DNA of 5,519 nt from Pirellulaceae bacterium (lineage in GTDB: Bacteria > Planctomycetota > Planctomycetia > Pirellulales > Pirellulaceae), in contig JABDKS010000010.1 in NCBI GenBank assembly GCA_013002105.1, positions 1 to 5,519 on the forward strand, in the 5' to 3' direction. Of this stretch, positions 1-5,519 are shown piece after piece. The translations under genes and the position numbers were made by a program. Each line of letters begins with the position of its first letter. Within the stretch, counting starts at the first letter, position 1. The notes under the pieces are model-generated. The model made no database searches and was not told the origin of the DNA. It was given only the letters and a program-made list of their open reading frames with translations.

Positions 1-423
1 GCGACGCCGATGCTATCGTACGACCAAACGCGAACGTTTGTGCTTGATCAATGGCCGATCGCCAGCCGCAATCTAATTGGCTCGCGCGCGATGCCGCGCA
101 GCAGCTTTCACGCGACGTTGGAGCGTATGGCATCGAGGGAACTGAACGTTGGCGATGTGGACGATGCCACCAGCTTTTTATGTACGTTACGGATCGACGC
201 CGAGGTATTCCCCGATTGGAGGCAGCTGGTCACCTATCCCGAATCGGCAAGAGCGGAGTCCCAACCAGATGATCCGTTGTTGGGTGTCAACCACTTTCCG
301 ATCCACGTCGACCGCACCACGCAGGCGATTCACATTTTTGCCGACCAAAAATGGCAGCCGTACAGTCAGTGGCGTGATGGCAACCTTGCGAAGCTGAAAC
401 GCCTGACGAATTGGTCGCGTTAA
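1..423 (+). CDS. Hypothetical protein, C-terminal part (5' end outside window)
   Basis: The frame is open from the first base of the window to a TAA at 421-423, giving 140 visible residues. An ATG at 10 is the first in-frame start, but the open frame continues to the window edge and nothing marks that ATG as a true start, so I read this as the end of a longer protein. I do not recognise the family. The visible part is soluble in character, with no membrane segment or signal peptide. It is rich in Trp, Arg and Asp, with Trp-containing segments such as DQWPIASRN near residue 16 and QKWQPYSQWRDGN near residue 117, and it ends in a basic tail (KLKRLTNWSR). There are no Cys/His clusters or nucleotide-binding motifs. 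The gene converges on the minus-strand acetyltransferase, with only 23 bp between the two stop codons. That it is coding is likely from the uninterrupted frame and natural composition; its function is unknown. Confidence 0.65.
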   Translation, partial: ATPMLSYDQTRTFVLDQWPIASRNLIGSRAMPRSSFHATLERMASRELNVGDVDDATSFLCTLRIDAEVFPDWRQLVTYPESARAESQPDDPLLGVNHFPIHVDRTTQAIHIFADQKWQPYSQWRDGNLAKLKRLTNWSR

Positions 424-427
424 CGAA

Positions 428-444
428 CTGCCGGCGATGGGCAG
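428..444. terminator. Weak possible hairpin between convergent genes
   Basis: CTGCC (428-432) and GGCAG (440-444) can form a 5-bp stem with a 7-nt loop in the 23-bp gap between the two convergent stop codons. A shared bidirectional terminator would sit here. There is no T-run on either side, so it is not a classical intrinsic terminator, and the assignment rests mainly on position. Confidence 0.2.
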
Positions 445-446
445 AT

Positions 447-1001
447 TCAGACACCCGCGACGTCGGCGGCTTTGTAGACGACCTGGGCCCGCTTGAAACC
501 CAATCGTTCGTACAGTCGGATTGCCGCGGTGTTCTCTGTGGTGACTTCCAGATGGATCCGTTTCAATCCGACGTGCCAGAATCCAGCGGCCGCTTTCATA
601 AGTAAAATCGAACCGAGCCCACGCCCTCGGTGCGAGGCTTCGATGCCCAAATTTTGGATGGCACCCCAGCCTTCTAACTGCAGACCTTGCACGGTTCCGA
701 CCGGTCGATATCGACCGCGTTCATCGCGATGACGCAACAGCCACGTTGCTTCGGGAACAAAAGTTGCTCGAGCCGTAATCTCGTGCATCAATCTCAGGCA
801 GCCGTCGCGACGTCCCAGACAGGGAAAAACGGTCGCATCCAATTCTTGACAAAAACTCTCGTATTTGGCAGCCGCATGTTCTCGAACCAAGTCATCGCGA
901 AACGGAACGAGTTCGTAACCAGCGGGGATCGGACGTGGATCGGGAAGCGACTGACGCAAGTCACACTCCATCCGAAAACGTTTGAAATAAGTCAGACCCA
1001 C
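447..1001 (-). CDS. GNAT-family N-acetyltransferase
   Basis: Predicted cytoplasmic acetyl-CoA-dependent N-acetyltransferase of 184 residues with unknown substrate. Numbered from the GTG at 1001, the acetyl-CoA pyrophosphate loop (motif A) is in AIQNLGIEASHRGRGLG at about residues 114-130, with the R-x-x-G-x-G signature. Motif B follows as NTAAIRLYERLGF at about 157-169, including the Asn and the Tyr often used as general acid. A distinctive FPCLGRRDGCLRLMHEI segment lies near 59-75. The frame is open from a GTG at 1040 (197 residues). I prefer the GTG at 1001: a run of seven G lies 7 nt upstream as a possible ribosome site, and the protein then begins GLTYFKRFRME, an N-terminus I recall from planctomycete relatives. 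The ATG at 971 would remove this conserved start. The gene is divergent from miaA and convergent with the upstream hypothetical gene. GNAT membership is firm; start and substrate are not. Confidence 0.88.
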   Translation of the reverse strand: MGLTYFKRFRMECDLRQSLPDPRPIPAGYELVPFRDDLVREHAAAKYESFCQELDATVFPCLGRRDGCLRLMHEITARATFVPEATWLLRHRDERGRYRPVGTVQGLQLEGWGAIQNLGIEASHRGRGLGSILLMKAAAGFWHVGLKRIHLEVTTENTAAIRLYERLGFKRAQVVYKAADVAGV

Positions 1002-1008
1002 TTTGAGT

Positions 1009-1015
1009 CCCCCCC
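1009..1015 (-). promoter_or_regulatory. G-run acting as possible ribosome binding site of the GNAT gene
   Basis: On the minus strand seven consecutive G precede the GTG at 1001 with a 7-nt gap. The run can pair with the 16S CCUCC tail through a G-U wobble. It is the only purine-rich block near the GTG at 1001 and is part of why I prefer that start over the longer frame from 1040. Confidence 0.35.
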
Positions 1016-1186
1016 ACGCAAAAAAACCACTGCCGAACACTCCGACACTTCTTGAAGCTTAGCACGATGCCTGTGGCAATCGCGAATTTCCTTGTCAGAA
1101 TCTGTGATCGCAAGTCGTCACTCCGACAGCGATGTCCGGGTAAGCCCCCCAGGTCAAACATTCCGAAAACGGCAAGCCAGACTCAA

Positions 1187-1199
1187 GAAACCGGGTTTC
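1187..1199. repeat. Odd palindrome GAAACC-G-GGTTTC
   Basis: Two 6-bp arms, GAAACC and GGTTTC, flank a single central G, giving a 13-bp perfect dyad in the middle of the divergent spacer. It is small but clean and could be an operator half-site pair. No regulator gene is present in the window to support this, and such a short dyad may be chance. Confidence 0.3.
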
Positions 1200-1312
1200 C
1201 CAGGCAGTCGAAGCCGGGGTTGGCGATCCAGGCTGATCGGTCAACACATTTGCCAGTGGACCACTTTACGGGCCACTATTGTGCCAGAGAGGGGAGCGTT
1301 GCGGATATCGCG

Positions 1313-1330
1313 GATCGGTACCAACCGATC
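1313..1330. repeat. Perfect 7-bp inverted repeat, possible operator or hairpin
   Basis: GATCGGT (1313-1319) and ACCGATC (1324-1330) are exact reverse complements separated by the four bases ACCA. The dyad lies about 32 bp upstream of the proposed miaA -35 box, where an operator would be expected. It could equally fold as a tight hairpin in RNA, but no T-run follows it, which argues against a terminator. Its role is inferred from position only. Confidence 0.4.
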
Positions 1331-1361
1331 ATCTCACAGCCAGATCTCCGCAATCGCTTCC

Positions 1362-1390
1362 TTCATAAATCCTCGCCGGCACGATAAAAT
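1362..1390 (+). promoter_or_regulatory. Candidate miaA promoter, apparently for a leaderless mRNA
   Basis: TTCATA (1362-1367, 4 of 6 matches to TTGACA) is followed by a 17-bp spacer and TAAAAT (1385-1390, 5 of 6 matches to TATAAT). A start site about 7 nt after the -10 box falls on position 1397, the A of the proposed miaA ATG, so the message would have essentially no 5' leader. This agrees with the lack of a Shine-Dalgarno sequence before that ATG. If miaA starts further in, at the GTG at 1460, the same promoter would give a normal leader of about 63 nt. Confidence 0.45.
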
Positions 1391-1396
1391 AGCGGC

Positions 1397-2413
1397 ATGC
1401 GGCGCGACGAGGTCCAAGATTCTGTTCCACACAATGGCAGCGATTGCTTTCCACCCCTGGTGGATGATGCAATCGTGTTGACCGGTCCGACGGCATCCGG
1501 CAAGAGCGCTGTTGCCATGGAATTGGCAGAGCGGATCGACGGAGAAATTCTTTCGCTCGATTCCATCGCCGTGTATCGAGGGATGGACATCGGGACCGCC
1601 AAACCAAGTCGGTCAGATCGCCAACGCGTGGTTCATCATATGATCGATGTCGTCGACCCCAGCGACGACTACAGTGTCGCGCGATATTTGCGGACCGCGC
1701 ACGAAATCGTCGCGGACTTACGTCGCCGCAATCGCCGAGCCATTTTTGTCGGCGGCACACCGATGTTCCTCAAAGCCATCCTACGCGGATTCGATCCAGG
1801 CCCACCGGCCGATTGGCAATTTCGACAAGCGGTCGAGGCCGACGTGGAAAAATACGGCAGTGAAGCTTTGCACCAGCGACTGCGACAAGTCGATCCCGTC
1901 GCAGCACACAATATCGGTGTCAATGATGTACGTCGTATGATCCGCGCTCTCGAAGTTGCCAGATACACGGGCCAACCCATTAGCCACCGGCAGACGCAAT
2001 TTGGACATGCCAGAAAACCCGACGACTGTTTGGTTTTTAAAATGCAAGTACCACGAGATCAATTGCATCAGCGAATCAATCAGCGGGTCGAGGCAATGTT
2101 TGATCAGGGCTTGGTCAACGAGGTTCAATCATTGATCGACAAGTTTCAAACTCTATCACGCACCGCGACCCAGGCCGTGGGTTACCGCGAAGTCATCGAA
2201 TGGATCAAGAACGGCGGCGACCTGGAGCTGACTAAGTCAGAAGTCGCCGCCCACACGAGGCAACTGGCCCGACGGCAAGAAACGTGGCTCAGGTCATTCA
2301 GCGAGGCGCAAGCACTGCCGGCCGCCGACCCGATGGATGCGAAAGAACTGGCAGATCGGATCAGCCGACGCGTGTTGGCCAACATCGGACGCCTACCTAA
2401 TATCAAAACCTAA
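1397..2413 (+). CDS. miaA: tRNA dimethylallyltransferase MiaA
   Basis: Cytoplasmic enzyme that transfers the dimethylallyl group of DMAPP to N6 of adenosine 37 in tRNAs reading UNN codons, the first step towards ms2i6A. The protein has 338 residues; family members are usually about 300-320. The P-loop is GPTASGKS at 30-37. Next come DSIAVYRGMDIGTAKP at 55-70 (with the catalytic-type Asp and the DMAPP/tRNA-binding GMDIGTAKP), HHMID at 80-84, VGGTPMFLKAIL at 118-129, QAVGYREV near 259-266 and TRQLARRQETWLR near 287-299. All occur in the expected order, so the gene looks intact. The residues before the P-loop are longer than usual (about 25 extra). An in-frame GTG at 1460, just before the conserved core, is an alternative start. 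I keep the ATG at 1397 because a promoter-like sequence leads directly to it. The Tyr usual in the GGT-x-x-Y segment is Phe here. No obvious partner gene adjoins it. Confidence 0.96.
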   Translation: MRRDEVQDSVPHNGSDCFPPLVDDAIVLTGPTASGKSAVAMELAERIDGEILSLDSIAVYRGMDIGTAKPSRSDRQRVVHHMIDVVDPSDDYSVARYLRTAHEIVADLRRRNRRAIFVGGTPMFLKAILRGFDPGPPADWQFRQAVEADVEKYGSEALHQRLRQVDPVAAHNIGVNDVRRMIRALEVARYTGQPISHRQTQFGHARKPDDCLVFKMQVPRDQLHQRINQRVEAMFDQGLVNEVQSLIDKFQTLSRTATQAVGYREVIEWIKNGGDLELTKSEVAAHTRQLARRQETWLRSFSEAQALPAADPMDAKELADRISRRVLANIGRLPNIKT

Positions 2414-2432
2414 CCAACACCAAATACTGCCG

Positions 2433-2449
2433 GATTCCGAAAACGGATC
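2433..2449 (+). terminator. Weak hairpin after miaA
   Basis: GATTCCG (2433-2439) pairs with CGGATC (2444-2449) around an AAAA loop, leaving one bulged T: six base pairs in all. It begins 20 nt after the miaA stop codon, a usual place for a terminator. No T-run follows, so it is at best a weak or Rho-assisted site. Confidence 0.25.
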
Positions 2450-2719
2450 GACCACGATCTTCACAGAAAACCACCCGTTCGGTGTTGCGATCTTCGGCCC
2501 GCTGACGTCCAGCGGTCCAATATTCATTGGCTCCACTGGCAAACCGTCATCCAAGTGACCAACGCCGGGGGCAGCACTCTTTCGATCCGCAGCAGTATTC
2601 TGTGCAAACTGTCCAAGTTTCGCAGAACTATTTCCACTTCTGGCGGTTGTCACCATTCGTAGCCACACAATCGACCGCCAAACATTCGCCCCACATCGCG
2701 TATGGACGGACGGTAGAAT

Positions 2720-2760
2720 GGGCAGACAGTTCTGGATTCGATTTGATTGGAGTTCTGCCC
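2720..2760. repeat. Inverted repeat with internal direct repeat upstream of the TPR-peptidase gene
   Basis: GGGCAGA (2720-2726) and TCTGCCC (2754-2760) are perfect reverse complements 27 bp apart. Within the same segment AGTTCTG occurs twice in direct orientation (2728-2734 and 2751-2757), 23 bp apart. The structure ends 53 bp before the proposed start codon of the large gene, directly after the TAGAAT at 2714-2719. It could be a leader hairpin or a regulator-binding region. Neither is supported by anything beyond position and symmetry. Confidence 0.3.
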
Positions 2761-2813
2761 CTTTGCCCGCCTCCTGCATTACGCCACCCAGTAATCTTTT
2801 CCGGGCCTCGGCG

Positions 2814-2927
2814 ATGACAGCTTCCACCACGATCAGTGGATCAACGACTCGCGATGTCCGTTTCAAGACGTTCGGCCGATTCGTTGTGCTGTTGCTTTTT
2901 ATCGTGGCAACCCCATCGGCCATGGCC
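2814..2927 (+). other. Sec signal peptide coding segment
   Basis: This segment encodes residues 1-38 of the TPR-peptidase. The n-region is unusually long and Thr/Ser-rich (residues 1-22, with basic residues at 13, 16, 18 and 22). A 12-residue hydrophobic core follows, then a helix-breaking Pro34 and the A-x-A signal peptidase I motif Ala36-Met37-Ala38. No Cys follows the site, so it is not a lipoprotein, and there is no twin-arginine motif. Confidence 0.8.
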
Positions 2928-5519
2928 GCCGAATACACGACCACCCGTGCGCTCTTTTTGTCCGGCAAGTACGAGGAAGCCGAGGCGTTGGCGGCTGAAG
3001 AAGTCGAAAAGGGAACATGGAATGAACGCTGGCCGCGACTGTTGATCCAATGTCAGCTTGTTCGGGGCGAGTATGCCGAAGCGTTAGAAATCTACGACGC
3101 CGCCATCAAGCGTTATCCAACTAGCTTAACGTTGCGAATGCTGGGCGTGGATGTCATTCGGCGCAACAACTTGATCGACCGCGCCGCTCAAGAACATGCC
3201 GGCATCCTGACGCAGTTACAAAGTTCGCCATCGCGATATGCCAGCCGTGATAATTTGATCGCAGCGGGACGCTACTTCAATTCGCGAGGCGAAGATGCAC
3301 GACAAATTTTGCAACTCTTTTTTGATCGTGTTCGCGATGCCGACCCCAATTATTTGGAGTCATACATTGCGACAGCAGAACTCGCCTTACAGAAAGGTGA
3401 CTTCAACGTCGCTGCCGAAACTCTTCAAGCGGCGGAAAAAGTCGATGCGACTGACCCACGAACCGCGTACATGCTGGCTCGAGCGTTCGAATCATCTGAC
3501 TCCGATCGCGCAAGAGATGCCATTGAGCGCGCCCTAGACTTGAATCCAAATCACATCCCTAGCTTGCTGATGGTCGCGGACAATGCCATCGACGGCGAGC
3601 AGTATTCGGTTGCAGACGAAACGATTAAGAGAATCCTAGCCATCAATCCGACTGAGCAAGAAGCGATTGCATTACTGGCCGTGATGGCACACCTCCGCGG
3701 CGAATACGACAAAGAGATTGAGTTGCGTGACAAGGCGTTGAAAACATGGAGTCGCAATCCGGCGGTGGACCATCTGATCGGACGCAAACTATCACAAAAA
3801 TATCGATTCAAAGAAGGTGCTGAGTACCAACGCAAGGCGTTGACGTTTGATCCCAAGAATTCCGCCGCCAGTTTTCAACTCGCGCAAGACCTGCTGCGTT
3901 TGGGTGACGAAGATGTCGGCTGGCAATTGGCGCATACCGTGGCGAGCGAAGATCAGTACAACGTGGTTGCTCACAACCTGATCACGCTCCATGATCGGCT
4001 CAGTCAGTTCAGCACGATCGAGGCGGATGACATCCACATCCGCATGGATCCCCGCGAGGCGGCAATCTACGGCGACGAAGTAGTGCGGCTATTAACCGAC
4101 GCGCGACAGGTGCTGTGCGAAAAATACGATGTGCAGCCAAACGGACCCATTATCGTCGAGATTTTTCCGCAACAAAAAGACTTTGCAATCCGCACGTTTG
4201 GCTTACCCGGCGGGGCAGGATTTTTGGGCGTCTGCTTTGGCCGCGTGATCACCGCCAATAGCCCAGCGTCGCAGGGCGAACGACCGTCGAACTGGCGCGC
4301 CGTGCTGTGGCACGAGTTTTGTCATGTGGTGACGTTGGAAAAAACCAAAAACCGCATGCCACGGTGGCTCAGTGAAGGAATCTCGGTTTACGAAGAACGC
4401 CAAAAGGATTCGTCTTGGGGTGAGTCGATGACGCCCCAGTATCGCGAGATGCTCTTGAGCGACGAATTGACGCCGGTCAGCCAGTTGAGCGCCGCTTTCT
4501 TATCGCCGCCATCACCCATTCATTTGCAATTTGCGTATTACGAATCGTCACTCGTGATCGAGTACTTGATCGACCAGCACGGAATCGATGCTTTAAAAAA
4601 CGTCCTGGTCGACTTGGGAGACGGTTTGGCCATCAACGACGCGCTGGCGCGACACGTTGGGTCGGTCGACAAACTGGATGCGCAGTTTGCAACGTTTGCC
4701 CGCAAACGTGCCCAGTCGTTTGGCGCTAGCGCCGATTGGTCCAAAGACGACTTGCCCGAGAAACCGTCGCTCGAGCAAATCAGTGATTGGGTCAAACGAT
4801 ATCCCAATAACTACTGGGGTCGTGCAGCGTTGGCAAAGGCTCTGGTTCGCCGCAAGCAGTTTGAAGCCGCCAAGGAACACTTGGAGCATTTGGTCGATCT
4901 GGGAGCGGTCACGGGGGAACGAGGCGGGCCATTGGAGACGCTGGCAACGGTTTACCGCGAAACGGGTGATCTGGAGAAAGAGCGAACAACACTGCAATCA
5001 ATCGTCGCAATGACAAGCGATGCCCTTCCATCGCTCAACCGGTTGATACAGATCGCACGTGACGAGGAGGACTGGGAATCGGTGAACCAATACAGCTTGA
5101 AAGTCCTCGCCATCAACCCGTTGCTGCCATCAGGACAATCGTCTCTGGCCGAGGCCTCCGAACAACTCGACCAGCCCGAACAGGCTGTCCGTGCCTTGCG
5201 ATCGCTCACACACATGGAACCTGTCGATCCGGCCGGCCTGCATTTTCGATTGGCCAGCGCACTTTCAAAAGTCGATCAGATCTCCGACGCCAAGCACCAT
5301 GTCTTGGCGGCACTTGCAGAGGCACCCCGATTCCGTGACGCACATCGATTATTGCTAACCCTTGTCGAACAAGAATCCAACCAGGACGAACCGCCGGATC
5401 AGACGACAACTGACGACGACGCGGGCGAGAGCCAACCGACCGATGACGATTTGTCCAAATCCGAATCGTCCAACCATGAACCGCTGTCGCAGACGGAGTC
5501 GGAAACCAAGCAATCGGCA
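2814..5519 (+). CDS. Exported TPR protein with Peptidase_MA-like zinc metallopeptidase domain (3' end outside window)
   Basis: The frame is open from the ATG at 2814 to the window edge: 902 residues without a stop. A Sec signal peptide is clear: Arg/Lys at 13-22, a hydrophobic core FVVLLLFIVATP at 23-34 and an AMA-A cleavage site after residue 38, so the mature protein should leave the cytoplasm. Residues 40-400 are a helical TPR-like array with spaced pairs such as GKYEEAEAL, GEYAEALEIY and AIKRYP. Residues about 405-640 resemble the Peptidase_MA (gluzincin) fold: FGLPGGAGFLGVCFG at 462-476, then HEFCH at 500-504 and WLSEG with Glu521. Zinc ligands would be H500, H504 and E521, with E501 catalytic. 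AYYESSLVIEYL at 574-585 is the helix usual after this site. A second TPR array spans about 655-850, and an acidic Ser/Thr/Gln-rich tail runs from 852. No Shine-Dalgarno precedes the ATG; the signal peptide fixes the start. The active site looks intact; the substrate is unknown. Confidence 0.93.
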   Translation, partial: MTASTTISGSTTRDVRFKTFGRFVVLLLFIVATPSAMAAEYTTTRALFLSGKYEEAEALAAEEVEKGTWNERWPRLLIQCQLVRGEYAEALEIYDAAIKRYPTSLTLRMLGVDVIRRNNLIDRAAQEHAGILTQLQSSPSRYASRDNLIAAGRYFNSRGEDARQILQLFFDRVRDADPNYLESYIATAELALQKGDFNVAAETLQAAEKVDATDPRTAYMLARAFESSDSDRARDAIERALDLNPNHIPSLLMVADNAIDGEQYSVADETIKRILAINPTEQEAIALLAVMAHLRGEYDKEIELRDKALKTWSRNPAVDHLIGRKLSQKYRFKEGAEYQRKALTFDPKNSAASFQLAQDLLRLGDEDVGWQLAHTVASEDQYNVVAHNLITLHDRLSQFSTIEADDIHIRMDPREAAIYGDEVVRLLTDARQVLCEKYDVQPNGPIIVEIFPQQKDFAIRTFGLPGGAGFLGVCFGRVITANSPASQGERPSNWRAVLWHEFCHVVTLEKTKNRMPRWLSEGISVYEERQKDSSWGESMTPQYREMLLSDELTPVSQLSAAFLSPPSPIHLQFAYYESSLVIEYLIDQHGIDALKNVLVDLGDGLAINDALARHVGSVDKLDAQFATFARKRAQSFGASADWSKDDLPEKPSLEQISDWVKRYPNNYWGRAALAKALVRRKQFEAAKEHLEHLVDLGAVTGERGGPLETLATVYRETGDLEKERTTLQSIVAMTSDALPSLNRLIQIARDEEDWESVNQYSLKVLAINPLLPSGQSSLAEASEQLDQPEQAVRALRSLTHMEPVDPAGLHFRLASALSKVDQISDAKHHVLAALAEAPRFRDAHRLLLTLVEQESNQDEPPDQTTTDDDAGESQPTDDDLSKSESSNHEPLSQTESETKQSA

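Larger units (their letters stand above)
1041..1396. other. Divergent intergenic region between the GNAT gene and miaA
   Basis: About 360 bp (395 bp if the GNAT gene starts at 1001) separates the two divergent genes. Short frames exist on the plus strand here, but they start at TTG or run out of frame into miaA, and their translations have no recognisable protein character. The region should hold the promoters of both genes. I see a good promoter candidate only for miaA. Two perfect inverted repeats (1187-1199 and 1313-1330) are the only other structures I noticed. No tRNA or riboswitch fold was recognised. Confidence 0.6.
2414..2813. other. 400-bp intergenic region between miaA and the TPR-peptidase gene
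   Basis: No convincing gene is visible. A long minus-strand frame (2393-2968, 191 codons) crosses it, but it starts at a TTG inside the downstream gene's coding sequence, ends inside the miaA 3' end and shows no family motif. Plus-strand frames at 2337-2558 and 2527-2817 are also unconvincing. The region should hold the end of the miaA transcript and the promoter of the large downstream gene. A weak hairpin follows miaA at 2433-2449, and a wider inverted repeat lies at 2720-2760. A TAGAAT sequence at 2714-2719 resembles a -10 box but lacks a matching -35 element. Confidence 0.55.

Noticed and set aside
1038..1100. Promoter for the GNAT gene on the minus strand (TTGCCA or CTGACA as -35)
   Set aside because: No acceptable -10 hexamer lies at a normal spacing from either candidate.
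1052..1481. Two plus-strand open frames (1052-1387 and 1092-1481) in the GNAT-miaA spacer
   Set aside because: The first starts at TTG; the second runs out of frame into miaA. Their translations are rich in Ser, Arg, His and Pro with no motif, as expected for non-coding GC-rich DNA.
1329..1980. Minus-strand frames opposite miaA (1329-1760, 1669-1980)
   Set aside because: They are antisense to a gene with all MiaA motifs, and the Arg/Cys/Ser-rich translations are typical of shadow frames.
2714..2719. TAGAAT as a firm promoter -10 box for the TPR-peptidase gene
   Set aside because: No -35-like hexamer is found at 16-18 bp upstream, so I mention it only as a possibility and do not annotate a promoter.
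2527..2817. Plus-strand 96-codon frame ending just after the start of the large gene
   Set aside because: The translation has no domain, signal or plausible start context, and its composition is unlike that of the neighbouring genes.
4538..5409. Minus-strand frames and one plus-strand frame (4657-5013) within the TPR-peptidase gene
   Set aside because: They overlap a continuous 902-codon frame with a signal peptide, a zinc site and TPRs; none has a recognisable domain.
1..5519. CRISPR array, tRNA, rRNA, insertion sequence or attachment site
   Set aside because: No regularly spaced direct repeats, cloverleaf-like sequences, rRNA segments, transposase motifs or paired terminal repeats were seen on either strand.
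2814..5519. Interpretation as an O-GlcNAc transferase-like TPR protein
   Set aside because: TPRs alone suggest this label, but the domain between the arrays has an HExxH plus downstream Glu zinc site and no glycosyltransferase motif.

Overview
The window looks like chromosomal DNA from a planctomycete of the Rhodopirellula/Pirellulaceae type. The base composition is moderately GC-rich. Spacers are long (about 400 bp) and good Shine-Dalgarno sites are scarce. The GNAT protein and the exported TPR-peptidase resemble families I associate with planctomycetes. This assignment comes from recognising protein style, not from a database search.

Layout, left to right: (1) the 3' end of an unrecognised plus-strand gene, which enters from the left edge and stops at 423. 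(2) A convergent minus-strand GNAT N-acetyltransferase, about 447-1001 with a possible longer form to 1040. (3) A divergent spacer of about 360-395 bp with two small perfect inverted repeats and a plausible promoter. (4) miaA (1397-2413), the tRNA dimethylallyltransferase. (5) A 400-bp spacer (2414-2813) with no convincing gene and two possible hairpins. (6) A very large plus-strand gene starting at 2814 and still open at the right edge. It encodes an exported protein with a signal peptide, an N-terminal TPR array, a gluzincin-type Peptidase_MA-like zinc protease domain (HEFCH plus a downstream Glu), a second TPR array and an acidic low-complexity tail. No stop codon lies in the window, so this gene is easily missed by complete-ORF callers although it fills almost half of the sequence.

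The genes do not form an obvious pathway. miaA is a tRNA-modification housekeeping gene with its own apparent promoter, which is placed so that the mRNA may be leaderless. The GNAT gene is transcribed away from miaA and towards the first gene. The TPR-peptidase has its own 400-bp upstream region and is probably a separate transcription unit acting outside the cytoplasm. No tRNA, rRNA, CRISPR array, insertion sequence or prophage signal was seen. The element most worth follow-up is the two-TPR-block exported metallopeptidase.
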